From assembly GCA_016285645.1 (NCBI GenBank), contig JAEERC010000027.1:1-64000 (forward strand): a DNA stretch of 64,000 nucleotides, in the 5' to 3' direction. Both the position numbers and the translations under genes were made by a program. The notes beneath the pieces were generated by a model. It saw nothing but the letters and a program-made list of their open reading frames with translations, was not told where the DNA came from and did not search any database. Shown in pieces: positions 23,671 to 33,040 of this stretch. Numbering within the stretch: position 1 is the first letter of the stretch; every line of letters begins with the position of its first letter. The stretch is from Clostridiaceae bacterium (lineage in GTDB: Bacteria; Bacillota; Clostridia; Oscillospirales; Acutalibacteraceae).

Positions 23671-26358
23671 TCAGCCGAGTTTTGATATGCTTTCTTTGAG
23701 CATGGCGATTTTTTCGCCGAGTTTCGCCGCCTGCTCGCGCTGGGCGTTTACAACCGCCTCGGGCGCCTTGGAAACAAAGTTTTCATTGCTCAGCTTATTG
23801 TTGACAAAGTCGAGATCCTTCTGTGCGCTTTCGAGTTCCTTGTTGAGGCGCGCCTTTTCCGCTTCGAAATCAATGAGGTCGCCCATCGGGATATAGATTT
23901 TCGCGTCCTCGGTGACTATGCAGACCGCGGTGTCATCGCTGAACTCATCCGCAAGGCAGACCTCGCTCGCGCTTGCAAGGCGCTGCATAAACACGCCCGC
24001 GAGCTCAAAGGTATCCTTATAAGCGCTGGTGATGATGACCTTCGCCTTTCTTGAGGGGGGAACATTCATTTCGGACCTGCGGTTTCTGATTGCGCGGATG
24101 GCTCTCATAATGCGGTCCATCTCCGCTTCCTCCGCCTCAAAGGCGAGCGCTTCGTCGTAAACCGGCCAGGCGGAAATCATAAGCGCCTCGTCGCTATGGG
24201 GAATGGTCTGGTAAATCTCCTCGGTAATGAAGGGCATAAAGGGATGAAGCAGTTTGAGAATACCCGTCATAATATATACGAGCACCTGCTTTACGCCCGC
24301 AGAGTTTTCGCTCTGCAGCCTGATTTTTGCAAGTTCAATATACCAGTCGCAGAAAATATCCCAGATAAAGTCGTAAAGTTTTGAAACGGCGATGCCGAGC
24401 TCAAATTTTTCAAGGTTGTCGGTAACCTCTTTTACGAGCGTGTTGTAAAGACTGATTACCCATTTGTCCTCAAGAGCGAGGTCGGCGGGAACGGCGCATT
24501 CGATATTCTCATCGCCGAGATTCATCATAATAAATCTCGAGGCGTTCCAGAGTTTGTTGGCGAAGTTTCTGGAAGCGGCGACCTTTTCGTCCGAATAGCG
24601 CATATCGTTTCCGGGGCTGTTGCCCGTGGCAAGCATAAAGCGCAGGGCGTCCGCTCCGAACTTGTCGATAACCTGAAGCGGGTCAACGCCGTTACCGAGG
24701 GATTTGGACATCTTTCTGCCCTGTGAATCCCTTACAAGGCCGTGAATAAGCACGGTGTCAAACGGCACTCTGCCGGTGTAGGCAAGACCCGAGAATATCA
24801 TACGGCTCACCCAGAAGCCGATAATGTCGTAACCCGTAACAAGTGTGTTTGTGGGATAATAGTGCTTCAGATCCTCGGTTTCATCCGGCCAGCCGAGAGT
24901 TGAGAACGGCCAGAGAGCGGAGGAGAACCAGGTGTCCAGCGTGTCGGAATCCTGAATGAGATTTTTACCGCCGCACTTCGGGCAGGTGTCAACATCGGTT
25001 TTGCTTACAATCATTTCGCCGCAGTCGTCGCAGTACCAGGCGGGAATGCGGTGACCCCACCAGAGCTGGCGGGAGATGCACCAGTCGCGCGTACCGCGCA
25101 TCCAGTTCATATAGTTCTTGGTGAAGCGCTCGGGAACGAAGGCGACCTCGCCCTTTTCAACCGCTTCAATCGCCGGGTCGGCGAGGGGCTGCATACGAAC
25201 GAACCACTGTTTTGAAACCATCGGCTCAATGTCCGTTTTGCAGCGGTAGCAGATGCCCACCTCGTGCTTTAACGGCTCAATATATTTGATATATCCGCCC
25301 GCTTCGAGGTCGGCTACAATCGCCTTTCTCGCTTCAATGGTGCTCATGCCCGCGTATTTGCCGCAGTCGAGCACCTCGGGCTCGTCGGCAGCCGCTTTGC
25401 CGCTCGCGACAAGTTCCTCGTAAGCCGCTTTTTCTTTGGCGCCCGTGAGGTAGCCGTCGTAGGTGAATGTGCGCACAACGGGAAGGTTGTGCCTCAAACC
25501 GACTTCATAGTCGTTGGGGTCGTGCGCGGGAGTGATTTTGACAACACCCGTGCCCTTTTCCATATCGGCGTGCTCGTCGCACACAATCGGAATTTCCTTG
25601 TTGAGGAGAGGAAGAATCGCGTGGCAGCCGTGAAGGTGCTTGTAGCGCTCGTCCTCGGGATTTATCGCGACGGCGGTGTCGCCGAGCATTGTTTCGGGTC
25701 TGGTGGTGGCAAGTTCGAGTTTTTCGCCCGTTTCCTTGACGGTGTAAAGGAGATGCCAGAAATAACTGTCCTTCTCCTCGTATTCAACCTCGGCGTCGGA
25801 AATGGATGTGTTGCAGTGCGGGCACCAGTTGACCATACGGTTGCCCCTGTAAATGAGATCCTGCTCATAAAGGCGCACAAACACCTCGCGCACGGCGCGC
25901 GAGCAGCCCTCATCAAGGGTGAATCTCGTTCTGTCCCAGTCGCAGGATGAGCCGAGTTTTTTGAGCTGTTTGATTATTGTTCCGCCGTACTGCTCCTTCC
26001 ACTGCCAGGAGCGCTCAAGGAATTTGTCTCTGCCGAGTTCCTCTTTCGAGGTGCCCTCCTCCCTGAGTTTTTCGACTATTTTCGCCTCGGTGGCTATTGA
26101 GGCGTGGTCGGTGCCGGGAAGCCATAAGGTATCAAAGCCCTGCATTCTTCTCCATCTGATGATGATATCCTGCAGAGTGTTGTCAAGGGCGTGGCCCATA
26201 TGAAGCTGACCCGTGATGTTCGGGGGCGGAATAACTATTGTGTAGGGCTTTTTATCGGGCTCGTTTTTCGCGTGGAAATAGTTGCCGTCAAGCCAGAATG
26301 AATATATTCTGTCCTCCACATCCTTGGGATCGTACTGTTTAGCGAGTTCTTTTGCCAT
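23671..26358 (-). CDS. valS: Valyl-tRNA synthetase
   Basis: A class I aminoacyl-tRNA synthetase of 895 residues, the normal length. The HIGH-type motif is PPNITGQLHMGHA at about residue 45, the editing (CP1) domain follows with TTRPETMLGDTAVA, the KMSKS motif is in SQGRKMSKSLGNG at about residue 545, and the C-terminal coiled coil (DFEAEKARLNKELESAQKDL) is typical of ValRS. A zinc-like CPHCN and CDDCG/CPKCG pairs are also visible. Unlike many clostridial valS genes it has no room for a T-box leader: the promoter lies about 40 nt upstream. Confidence 0.97.
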   Translation of the reverse strand: MAKELAKQYDPKDVEDRIYSFWLDGNYFHAKNEPDKKPYTIVIPPPNITGQLHMGHALDNTLQDIIIRWRRMQGFDTLWLPGTDHASIATEAKIVEKLREEGTSKEELGRDKFLERSWQWKEQYGGTIIKQLKKLGSSCDWDRTRFTLDEGCSRAVREVFVRLYEQDLIYRGNRMVNWCPHCNTSISDAEVEYEEKDSYFWHLLYTVKETGEKLELATTRPETMLGDTAVAINPEDERYKHLHGCHAILPLLNKEIPIVCDEHADMEKGTGVVKITPAHDPNDYEVGLRHNLPVVRTFTYDGYLTGAKEKAAYEELVASGKAAADEPEVLDCGKYAGMSTIEARKAIVADLEAGGYIKYIEPLKHEVGICYRCKTDIEPMVSKQWFVRMQPLADPAIEAVEKGEVAFVPERFTKNYMNWMRGTRDWCISRQLWWGHRIPAWYCDDCGEMIVSKTDVDTCPKCGGKNLIQDSDTLDTWFSSALWPFSTLGWPDETEDLKHYYPTNTLVTGYDIIGFWVSRMIFSGLAYTGRVPFDTVLIHGLVRDSQGRKMSKSLGNGVDPLQVIDKFGADALRFMLATGNSPGNDMRYSDEKVAASRNFANKLWNASRFIMMNLGDENIECAVPADLALEDKWVISLYNTLVKEVTDNLEKFELGIAVSKLYDFIWDIFCDWYIELAKIRLQSENSAGVKQVLVYIMTGILKLLHPFMPFITEEIYQTIPHSDEALMISAWPVYDEALAFEAEEAEMDRIMRAIRAIRNRRSEMNVPPSRKAKVIITSAYKDTFELAGVFMQRLASASEVCLADEFSDDTAVCIVTEDAKIYIPMGDLIDFEAEKARLNKELESAQKDLDFVNNKLSNENFVSKAPEAVVNAQREQAAKLGEKIAMLKESISKLG

Positions 26359-26397
26359 AAAATCAATCCTCTTGAATTAATAATAAAATACTTTTAG

Positions 26398-26425
26398 ATT
26401 ATAGCATAAATATAATAAGTGTCAA
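26398..26425 (-). promoter_or_regulatory. Consensus promoter for valS
   Basis: On the minus strand TTGACA, 16 nt, TATAAT, a perfect match to both boxes. The -35 box directly follows the terminator of the upstream gene. Confidence 0.85.
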
Positions 26426-26455
26426 TAAAAAAATGGGCTATCCTTGTGACAGCCC
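26426..26455 (-). terminator. Terminator after the GH95-like gene
   Basis: On the minus strand GGGCTGTC-ACAAG-GATAGCCC is followed by ATTTTTTTATTG. Confidence 0.85.
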
Positions 26456-26467
26456 GCCTTTTTGATT

Positions 26468-28702
26468 TTATATCAGTGTGTACTTTTCGCCCGCGACGGA
26501 TTCAAATTCATAAAACTCAACATCACTTCTGCCTCTCGGGCTTTTTACGGTGACCTGAACCTCATTGCCTGAGGAATCGAGTATTTTCATATTCTCCTCG
26601 ACCGCCACACGGGCTCTGCCGCCGCTTAAACTCACCATTTCGGCGCTGACGATTTTTTGCTCCTTAGCGCTGTAACGGGCGCTCACAAGGAAGGCACCGT
26701 ATGTACGCAGGTTTTCGAACGAGGCGTCAAGGTCCTTTCTCCAGTTCGGGAAAAGTTTGATAATGCCCTTGTTGCTGAGCACGAGCATATCATTGACCGC
26801 CCTGACGGCGCCGGCTTTTTCGAAGCCGTGAACCTCGTCGTCAACCGTGAGATTGTCCCTGAGCGAGCCGCCAAGAACCCTGGCGAAGGCGTCAATTACG
26901 CTTTCAATATCATAGCCCGCGTTTACGGCGCAGTCAAACAGCCGCGGGAAGTTGTTTATGCAGTCCCAGGCGGAGCGGATGTCGAAAAGCTCCACCGTGT
27001 TTTTAAGAAGGTTTATATCCTCCTCGGGTGAGAAATAACCGATTATATTGCCGGGCAGAACGCAGTCGAGGGCTATGGCGTTGCCGTCCTCGGGAACCGC
27101 CTCCTCCATAGGTCTGAACGCGCCGTCCTCATATTCCTCCTCGGCGAGGGCGAGCACCTTTTTGCCGAGTATGACCGTTGTGGGCTGAGGTGCGAGTTTT
27201 CTGAGGTAATTCTCCCATTTTTCGATTAAATCCTCATCAACGCCGTTTTCCTCCGCGGCGAATATCGCCTCGCGCAGGCAGAGTTTGTAAGCCGCGAGTT
27301 CAACCGCGGGATTCTTCGCCCACGAGCCCTCGTTGTAGCCGGCGTAGAGAGTGTATTGACCGTTTTCCTCAACAAGCCAGCTGTCCAGCAGGGCGAGAAC
27401 CAGTTTGAGATAGGGATAGAAAATCTGACGGCGGAAGCTTTCGTCCGACATTGAACGGCAGTATTCCGCAATCGGGAAAGCGCTGTAAGCGGCGTTCATC
27501 GTCTCGTTCCAGTAGTTCATATCGCTTGTGCCGTAGGGCGCGATTCCCACGGGATAAAGCACGGTGCCGGGTATGCCTTCACGCTCGCTGATTTTGCCCT
27601 CTGCAATGAGTTTGTCAATGAAATACGGCTCGAATTTGCGCCATTCGTTGATATCGCCCGCGTTTTTAACGCCTCTTTCAACATAGTCGTTTACCGCCAC
27701 GCAGGCGGATTTCAGCTGATAAGGTCTGTTCGATGAGGCGCAGCCGTAAAAGGCGGAAATAAAGTTATAGTTTAAGTGGTAGTCGGAGTTCCAGGGCGGG
27801 TTGTCGTCCGCGTGCCAGATTCCGTAAAGCCCCGGCGCGTCCGCGTTTTCATTGATTCCGCTGCCCAGAAGGTACTGCGCGCCGTAATAGTATTTCTGAA
27901 TGAGCGCGATTTTCTCATCCGAGGTGTCGAGGTCTATGCACGACTCGTTCCAGTACTCCTGCCAGTGAAGCGCGTGCTCATTTTCTATGGTGTCAATGTT
28001 TGAAAAGGTCTTGATTTTATCGAGCATGAAAAGGGCTCTGTTGTAAGGGTCCGCCTTGGCGGGTCTGCCGCAGCAGACAGCGGCGATAATGAACACCTCG
28101 CCGCCCTCATAGAGATTGAATTCCATACTCGCGGCGCCGTCGCAGCAGAACATATTTTCCGCTTTTGAGCCGAGAATATCAGCCGAAATAACTGCCGCCA
28201 GGGTGTGGCTGCCGTGGAATACGGTCTGTTTTGTAACCGATATTTTATCGCCGCTCAGAGCGGACGAGCAGGGTCTTCTCTCGCTTCTGAACGCCTCTAT
28301 TTTGAGTCTTATTCTTATGTCCGCGTCACTGCGGAGTTTCATTACAAAATAGTTGTTTTCGCTCGAGATGAACGACTCGGCGTGAAGCGCGCCCGTTTCG
28401 GTTATAACGCGGGCGGAGAGTATATCCTGACACTCGTAAAAGCCGTTTTTGCCGCCGTCAACTATTTCGGCGCTGAGCGTGCCTATGGCGAGAGCGGGGC
28501 CTTTATACTCCCAGAAATTGCTTTTTGAGAAAGAAAAGGCGGCTTTGCCGTAATCGGACACGGAGAACGCGCCGACATCACCGTTTCCGAGCAGAGCGGT
28601 AGCGGGAATACGGGGGCACTTCGCCCCTTCATAATCCGGCTTTAACCACTCGCTTTTATATTGTGATAATATTTCTTTTATTCTTTCGGGGTTTACTGCC
28701 AT
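26468..28702 (-). CDS. GH95-like glycoside hydrolase (alpha-L-fucosidase 2 family-related), cytoplasmic
   Basis: A 744-residue protein with the layout of the (alpha/alpha)6-barrel family GH95: an N-terminal beta domain (LGNGDVGAFSV), the linker HWQEYWNESCIDLD, then the barrel with GLYGIWHADDNPPWNSDYHLNYNF, very close to the family's NPPW-SDYH-N segment, and a C-terminal domain with LFPNWRKDLDASFENLRTYGAF. GH95 enzymes remove alpha-1,2-L-fucose or alpha-L-galactose. There is no signal peptide. The histidine-rich region carrying the catalytic acid in known GH95 enzymes is not obvious, so activity may differ. It lies 8 nt after the hemolysin III/PAQR gene and is probably co-transcribed with it. 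Confidence 0.65.
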   Translation of the reverse strand: MAVNPERIKEILSQYKSEWLKPDYEGAKCPRIPATALLGNGDVGAFSVSDYGKAAFSFSKSNFWEYKGPALAIGTLSAEIVDGGKNGFYECQDILSARVITETGALHAESFISSENNYFVMKLRSDADIRIRLKIEAFRSERRPCSSALSGDKISVTKQTVFHGSHTLAAVISADILGSKAENMFCCDGAASMEFNLYEGGEVFIIAAVCCGRPAKADPYNRALFMLDKIKTFSNIDTIENEHALHWQEYWNESCIDLDTSDEKIALIQKYYYGAQYLLGSGINENADAPGLYGIWHADDNPPWNSDYHLNYNFISAFYGCASSNRPYQLKSACVAVNDYVERGVKNAGDINEWRKFEPYFIDKLIAEGKISEREGIPGTVLYPVGIAPYGTSDMNYWNETMNAAYSAFPIAEYCRSMSDESFRRQIFYPYLKLVLALLDSWLVEENGQYTLYAGYNEGSWAKNPAVELAAYKLCLREAIFAAEENGVDEDLIEKWENYLRKLAPQPTTVILGKKVLALAEEEYEDGAFRPMEEAVPEDGNAIALDCVLPGNIIGYFSPEEDINLLKNTVELFDIRSAWDCINNFPRLFDCAVNAGYDIESVIDAFARVLGGSLRDNLTVDDEVHGFEKAGAVRAVNDMLVLSNKGIIKLFPNWRKDLDASFENLRTYGAFLVSARYSAKEQKIVSAEMVSLSGGRARVAVEENMKILDSSGNEVQVTVKSPRGRSDVEFYEFESVAGEKYTLI

Positions 28703-28710
28703 AGAGCACC

Positions 28711-29376
28711 TCAGGTAATACAGTATTTGAAAATGCCGATGAACATAAGAATCGCGCCCGCGTCAACGGCAACATGGAATACGCTGTGGAAATAGCGGCG
28801 TTTGTGCCCGAAAAGGTAGAGCACCGTGCCGCAGGTTATGGCGATTCCGCCCGCGAGTATCCACCATAAAAGCGCGGTCGGAAACACCGACCTGAGCATT
28901 TTTATAAGCACAACGAAGCACCAGCCGATTATCATATAGGTAGCCATTGTTACAGGCTTGTATTTATTGACATCAATCGCCGTGAATGCAGCGCCCACTC
29001 CCGCGAAAACGAGCAGGGCGGCGAGAACGATGAAGAAGTATTTTCTGTTATAGGGATAAAGCCCCGTGACAAGCATCGGCATATAACTGCCGACAATCAT
29101 TAAATAGATTATGCAGTGGTCTATGACCTGCCATATCTTTTTTGTGTATTCCTTTTTAAGCCCGTGATATGTGGCGGATGTTACAAACAGAGCCAGCATT
29201 GAAAGGCAGTAAACCGCTCCGCTTATCCGCGCGGGAGTGTCCTTGGCGAAAACAAGGCACAGAATAAGGGCGATAACCGCGAACACCGCGCCCAGAGCGT
29301 GGGTCAGGCAGTTGAGCGTCTCCTCTCTTTGTGTGTACCCGGGCAGAGACCTGTCGCACACTTTTGTACGTTTCAT
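28711..29376 (-). CDS. Hemolysin III / PAQR family membrane protein
   Basis: A 221-residue integral membrane protein with seven predicted helices. It carries the PAQR/hemolysin III hallmarks: Ser and His of LFVTSATYHGL in helix 2, the Asp-His pair of WQVIDHCIIYLMI in helix 3, and the C-terminal HSVFHV histidines, which together form a zinc site in this family. PAQR proteins are thought to act as lipid amidases/ceramidases or receptors in eukaryotes; bacterial function is poorly known. The N-terminus YTQREETLNCLTHALG is also typical. It is the first gene of a unit with the GH95-like enzyme. Confidence 0.9.
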   Translation of the reverse strand: MKRTKVCDRSLPGYTQREETLNCLTHALGAVFAVIALILCLVFAKDTPARISGAVYCLSMLALFVTSATYHGLKKEYTKKIWQVIDHCIIYLMIVGSYMPMLVTGLYPYNRKYFFIVLAALLVFAGVGAAFTAIDVNKYKPVTMATYMIIGWCFVVLIKMLRSVFPTALLWWILAGGIAITCGTVLYLFGHKRRYFHSVFHVAVDAGAILMFIGIFKYCIT

Positions 29377-29405
29377 AAAATCACCTCACGGCAACATATA
29401 TTTTG

Positions 29406-29434
29406 ATTATATAACAAAAAAAGCGATTTGTCAC
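29406..29434 (-). promoter_or_regulatory. Promoter for the PAQR/GH95 unit
   Basis: On the minus strand GTGACA, 17 nt, TATAAT, about 30 nt before the ATG at 29376. It is divergent from the promoter at 29462-29490. Confidence 0.6.
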
Positions 29435-29461
29435 TTTATTTATTTTCAATTGTGTTTATTA

Positions 29462-29490
29462 TTGAAAAAAAGGGCGGACTGTTGTATAAT
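29462..29490 (+). promoter_or_regulatory. Promoter for the membrane XRE regulator gene
   Basis: TTGAAA, 17 nt, TATAAT. The strong ribosome site AAGGAGG (29504-29510) then precedes the GTG at 29518. Confidence 0.75.
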
Positions 29491-29517
29491 TGACAAAAAA
29501 GCAAAGGAGGGCGCGCT

Positions 29518-30201
29518 GTGGATGAACTGCAGTTTCGCAAAACCGTAGCCGAAAACATAATCCGCTGCCGCAAGGACGCGGGTATGACTCAGGGCGCACT
29601 TGCGCAGAAGTTAAACTACACCGACAAATCCGTTTCAAAATGGGAGCGGGCTGAAGGTCTGCCGGACGCCTTCGTTCTCAGCGAAATGGCTAATATATTC
29701 GACATATCTGTTGACGAACTCATTCACGGAAAAGGGTCTACCCACGCCGAAAAAAGCGTTAAGAAGCTGAGCGTGAAAAAGAAGATAATTCCCTTCCTTT
29801 CGGCGGGAATCGTCTGGCTCGTGGCGGCGGTAATATTCGTCGCTCTCGAAATAATAATCAACAATTTCTTCCCCGAGGCAAAAGAGATAAAGTGGCTTCG
29901 TCCCTGGCTTATTTTCATTTACGCCATACCGTTCTCCTCTATAGTGTTCACTGTTTTTTCCTGCCTGTGGCGCGGAATGGCGGCAAGGTGCCTTTCCGTG
30001 AGCGGAATAATATGGGGAGTGTTCCTTTCAATCATACTCTCCGTGCCCGCGCAGAAGATTTATCTGACGGCGATCATAGCCGCCATAGTGCAGGTGCTCG
30101 CGATAATGTGGTTTTATATGCGCTACCGTTCAAGGTTGCAGAAGGCGCGGCTCAAGGAAGCGCAGAAGCAGAAATCCGAAGAAAGCAAAACGGAGGAATA
30201 A
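29518..30201 (+). CDS. Membrane-anchored XRE-family HTH regulator
   Basis: A 227-residue protein. Residues about 5-62 form a Cro/C1-type helix-turn-helix (CRKDAGMTQGALAQKL...SVSKWERAEGLPD), the kind that binds palindromic operators. After a basic linker come four hydrophobic segments (IVWLVAAVIFVALEIII; WLIFIYAIPFSSIVFTVF; VSGIIWGVFLSIIL; TAIIAAIVQVLAIMWFY) and a charged C-terminal tail. Such N-terminal HTH plus membrane domains are frequent in Clostridia and presumably relay a membrane signal. The GTG start is set by AAGGAGG 7 nt upstream. Only 3 nt separate it from the phosphoesterase gene, so the two form a unit. Its targets are unknown. Confidence 0.85.
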   Translation: MDELQFRKTVAENIIRCRKDAGMTQGALAQKLNYTDKSVSKWERAEGLPDAFVLSEMANIFDISVDELIHGKGSTHAEKSVKKLSVKKKIIPFLSAGIVWLVAAVIFVALEIIINNFFPEAKEIKWLRPWLIFIYAIPFSSIVFTVFSCLWRGMAARCLSVSGIIWGVFLSIILSVPAQKIYLTAIIAAIVQVLAIMWFYMRYRSRLQKARLKEAQKQKSEESKTEE

Positions 30202-30204
30202 CAA

Positions 30205-31200
30205 ATGTCAGTAGTAAGAGCGATTTTTTCAAATTTCGGCGCGTTCCTGATGTGCATAATCATCACACTCTGCCCGTACAAGGGAATAAAACTTCCCGTA
30301 ATCGACACGGCTGAGGACAACTGCCGGCTCAATATTGAACTTATTTCGGACACACATCTTGAGGAAAACGAACCCTTCCGCAAGCTGTTCCTCAAATCCG
30401 CGCTTAAGAATTTCAACAATTCGAAGGCGAGCATTGACGGCATTGTTGTATGCGGCGATATTACGAACTACGCCGATGAGCCCTCACTCGCGATGTTCTT
30501 CAATATGATAGACACGCTCACCGATATTCCCGTTATTCCCGTTGCCGGCAACCACGACATAGGCCACGCGGGCGACAGGGATGTCACCGATATAACAAGA
30601 GAGCAGGCGCGCGACAACTTCATAAGATACCGCAACGAGTATATGGGCAGGGACGACGCGGTCAACTATTTCAGCGTTGAGATAAACGGCTATAAATTCA
30701 TCGTCATAGGCGACGAGGTAATTGACGGCGGAAAATGGGACGGAATAACCATGACTCCCGAACAGCTCGAGTTCCTTGACACGGAATTGGCCGACGGCAC
30801 GAAGGACGGAAAACCCGTATTCGTCTGTTGCCACTGGCCTCTTGAAGGCACAAACGGCGAGGAGACCGTATGGCCCGAGAGCGGAATTGAAAAAGACCGC
30901 TACGACATAGCGCCGATACTTGAAAAATATAAAAATGTTTTCTGGATAAGCGGCCACATGCACACGGGCGTAAAGGCGGAGGCGATACAGGAGATGTACG
31001 GCCTGAGCAGTGCGGAGCAGATAAACGGCGTGACTTATTTGAACCTTCCGACCTTCGGCATAGTCAACTCCTTCGGTCTTCCCTGGTCCGGCACGGGCGC
31101 TCAGCTCGAGGTGTATGACGGAAAGGTTATTTTCAGACCGAGAAACATGCTTACGAACAACTGGTACGAAAACGCGGAATTTGAATTTGAAATAACATAA
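30205..31200 (+). CDS. Calcineurin-like metallophosphoesterase with N-terminal membrane segment
   Basis: A 331-residue enzyme of the binuclear-metal phosphoesterase superfamily. The metal-binding blocks are all present: ELISDTHLEEN, VVCGDITNYAD, VAGNHDIGH, VCCHWPLEG and WISGHMHTG. A hydrophobic stretch (AIFSNFGAFLMCIIITLC) at the N-terminus acts as a signal or membrane anchor, so the catalytic domain is likely outside or at the membrane face. Substrates of this superfamily range from nucleotides to phospholipids and proteins; none can be assigned. It is the second gene of the unit with the membrane XRE regulator and ends in its own terminator. Confidence 0.85.
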   Translation: MSVVRAIFSNFGAFLMCIIITLCPYKGIKLPVIDTAEDNCRLNIELISDTHLEENEPFRKLFLKSALKNFNNSKASIDGIVVCGDITNYADEPSLAMFFNMIDTLTDIPVIPVAGNHDIGHAGDRDVTDITREQARDNFIRYRNEYMGRDDAVNYFSVEINGYKFIVIGDEVIDGGKWDGITMTPEQLEFLDTELADGTKDGKPVFVCCHWPLEGTNGEETVWPESGIEKDRYDIAPILEKYKNVFWISGHMHTGVKAEAIQEMYGLSSAEQINGVTYLNLPTFGIVNSFGLPWSGTGAQLEVYDGKVIFRPRNMLTNNWYENAEFEFEIT

Positions 31201-31204
31201 AGAT

Positions 31205-31230
31205 AAGGGCTTCCTGCGGGGAGCCCTTTT
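31205..31230 (+). terminator. Terminator after the phosphoesterase gene
   Basis: AAGGGCTTCC loops to GGGGAGCCCTT, followed by TTATTTAT. Confidence 0.8.
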
Positions 31231-31257
31231 ATTTATAAATAATTAACATATACAATA

Positions 31258-31286
31258 TTGAAAAAATGTTCAAAATGTGCTATATT
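31258..31286 (+). promoter_or_regulatory. Promoter for the secreted propeller-like protein gene
   Basis: TTGAAA, 17 nt, TATATT, about 55 nt before the ATG at 31342. Confidence 0.6.
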
Positions 31287-31341
31287 ATGATTGAGTAAAT
31301 ATCACTCTTTTTTAAAATCATGCCGGGAAGGAGGTTGCGTT

Positions 31342-32868
31342 ATGGAACTGAATAAAAGAATAGGCGCGGTAATGCTGTTTTTCACAATGCTGTTCATTCA
31401 GTGCTTTCAGTTTGCCGCGGGCAAGCGGGACACCATTGACGTGACCTATCCCACACGCCCGACGGAGACAACGCTTTATTTTGACGGCAGATACAACACA
31501 ACAAGAGCATCAACAACGGTAATAACAACCACCGAGCCGCCCACTCAGGAGGGATATATCCCCGCCGGCTCGGACGAGGACCTGTGGTCGGTTTCATTCG
31601 GCGGCACGGGCGAGGATGTTGTGCGCTCAATTTACTACTGCGCAAACGGCGACTATGTTATTTGCGGCAACTCCACCTCGGACGATATGGCATTCACCGG
31701 TCTTTATGTTGAGGGCACGGCGAGACCTTACGCCTTTGTCGCCAAGTTTTCGTCATCCGGTTCTCTGCGTTGGATTAACAGCATTTACGGCAACAATATT
31801 TGCATAGCCAACGATGTGTGCGAGTTAGCCGACGGTTCAATAGCTGTCGCGGGATATACCCGCGCCACAAATCTCATAACGAGCGCCCCGCTTTCATCAA
31901 GCGTTATTGACGCGTTCATATTCAGATATTCCTCAACCGGCGATGTTTTAAACAAATATGTCGCCGACGGAAGCGGCTATGACTATTTTTACAGCATATC
32001 CCCCTGCCCCGACGGCGGATATGTGGCGGGCGGCAGTTCCACCTCAACAGACGGCGATTTCAATATGACATCGACGGGCGCTGTGCTTATAAAATTCAAT
32101 TCATCAAACACCATAGTTTCATCCGTCACGCTCAACGGCGGCTCGGGCGGAACTATTCACGATGTGAGCGTTGACACAAACGGCACGGTTTTCGCCGCCT
32201 GCGTCACCACTTCATCCGATGGGGATTTCGCTCAGTTCAGCGGCCTCGGCGCGGGAAAGACCGATTCTTTGGTACTCAAGTATTCATCCGACCTCTCCGT
32301 TCTCAGGTGGAGCGTTGTTATAGCGGGCGGAGGCAACGACCGCTTTGAATACATCTGCGCCGACAATGACGGCGGCTGCGTTGTTGCGGGCAATTTTGAA
32401 ACGAAAAACAACGCGGGCGTGACCGACGGCTTCTTCGCGGGTTATCCCAACTACGGCTACGCTGACGGCTACGCCGTAAGAATAAACTCCGTAGGCACCG
32501 TGACGGGCAGAAGGGGCTTCGGCGGAAGTCAGATTGATTACATAACGGGCGTCTGCCGCTGCTCGGGCAGTTATGTTTTCTGCGGCTATACAAAGTCCTC
32601 CGATTTCAATTTCAGCACCCTCGGCAATATAGGCGGATATGACTCCTTTGTTACAGTTGTAAGCACTTCGGATTTTTCGGGCTCGGCTGTGAGCGTGCAC
32701 CCGATAGCGGGCACGGATTCCGACACGGCGTTCGCGATCTGCGGCTCGGGTTATGTTTACACCGTGGCGGGCACAACATCATCAACGGATGAATTCTTCT
32801 GGACCACCGACCCGATGGTGACTCAGGAGAACACGGGATTCGCCGTAAAATACGAGCTTGAAAGCTGA
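31342..32868 (+). CDS. Secreted beta-propeller-like repeat protein
   Basis: A 508-residue protein with a signal peptide or N-terminal anchor (MELNKRIGAVMLFFTMLFIQ) and a Thr-rich linker (about residues 35-75), followed by five to six repeats of about 60-70 residues. Each repeat has the pattern W-S-x-x-x-G-G-x-G-x-D-x-x-x-x-I and then D-G-x-x-V-A-G-x-T-x-S-x-D (for example FGGTGEDVVRSIYY and ADGSIAVAGYTRAT), as in SBBP/delta-60-type propellers. It is probably a cell-surface protein; no enzymatic motif is seen and the function is unknown. I chose the ATG at 31342 because AAGGAGG lies about 8 nt upstream; a longer frame begins at 31291 without a ribosome site. Confidence 0.75.
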   Translation: MELNKRIGAVMLFFTMLFIQCFQFAAGKRDTIDVTYPTRPTETTLYFDGRYNTTRASTTVITTTEPPTQEGYIPAGSDEDLWSVSFGGTGEDVVRSIYYCANGDYVICGNSTSDDMAFTGLYVEGTARPYAFVAKFSSSGSLRWINSIYGNNICIANDVCELADGSIAVAGYTRATNLITSAPLSSSVIDAFIFRYSSTGDVLNKYVADGSGYDYFYSISPCPDGGYVAGGSSTSTDGDFNMTSTGAVLIKFNSSNTIVSSVTLNGGSGGTIHDVSVDTNGTVFAACVTTSSDGDFAQFSGLGAGKTDSLVLKYSSDLSVLRWSVVIAGGGNDRFEYICADNDGGCVVAGNFETKNNAGVTDGFFAGYPNYGYADGYAVRINSVGTVTGRRGFGGSQIDYITGVCRCSGSYVFCGYTKSSDFNFSTLGNIGGYDSFVTVVSTSDFSGSAVSVHPIAGTDSDTAFAICGSGYVYTVAGTTSSTDEFFWTTDPMVTQENTGFAVKYELES

Positions 32869-32958
32869 TTTGAAAAATAATTAAAATAACACTTGCAATT
32901 AATAAAACAATATGATAATATAATAGCCGTCCGCTGGACCGCGTATATTATCATATAT

Positions 32959-33034
<76 letters not shown>

Positions 33035-33040
33035 CGGCAA

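Noticed and set aside
26359-26425. T-box leader before valS
   Set aside because: The promoter is about 40 nt from the start codon and no T-box sequence or antiterminator is present.
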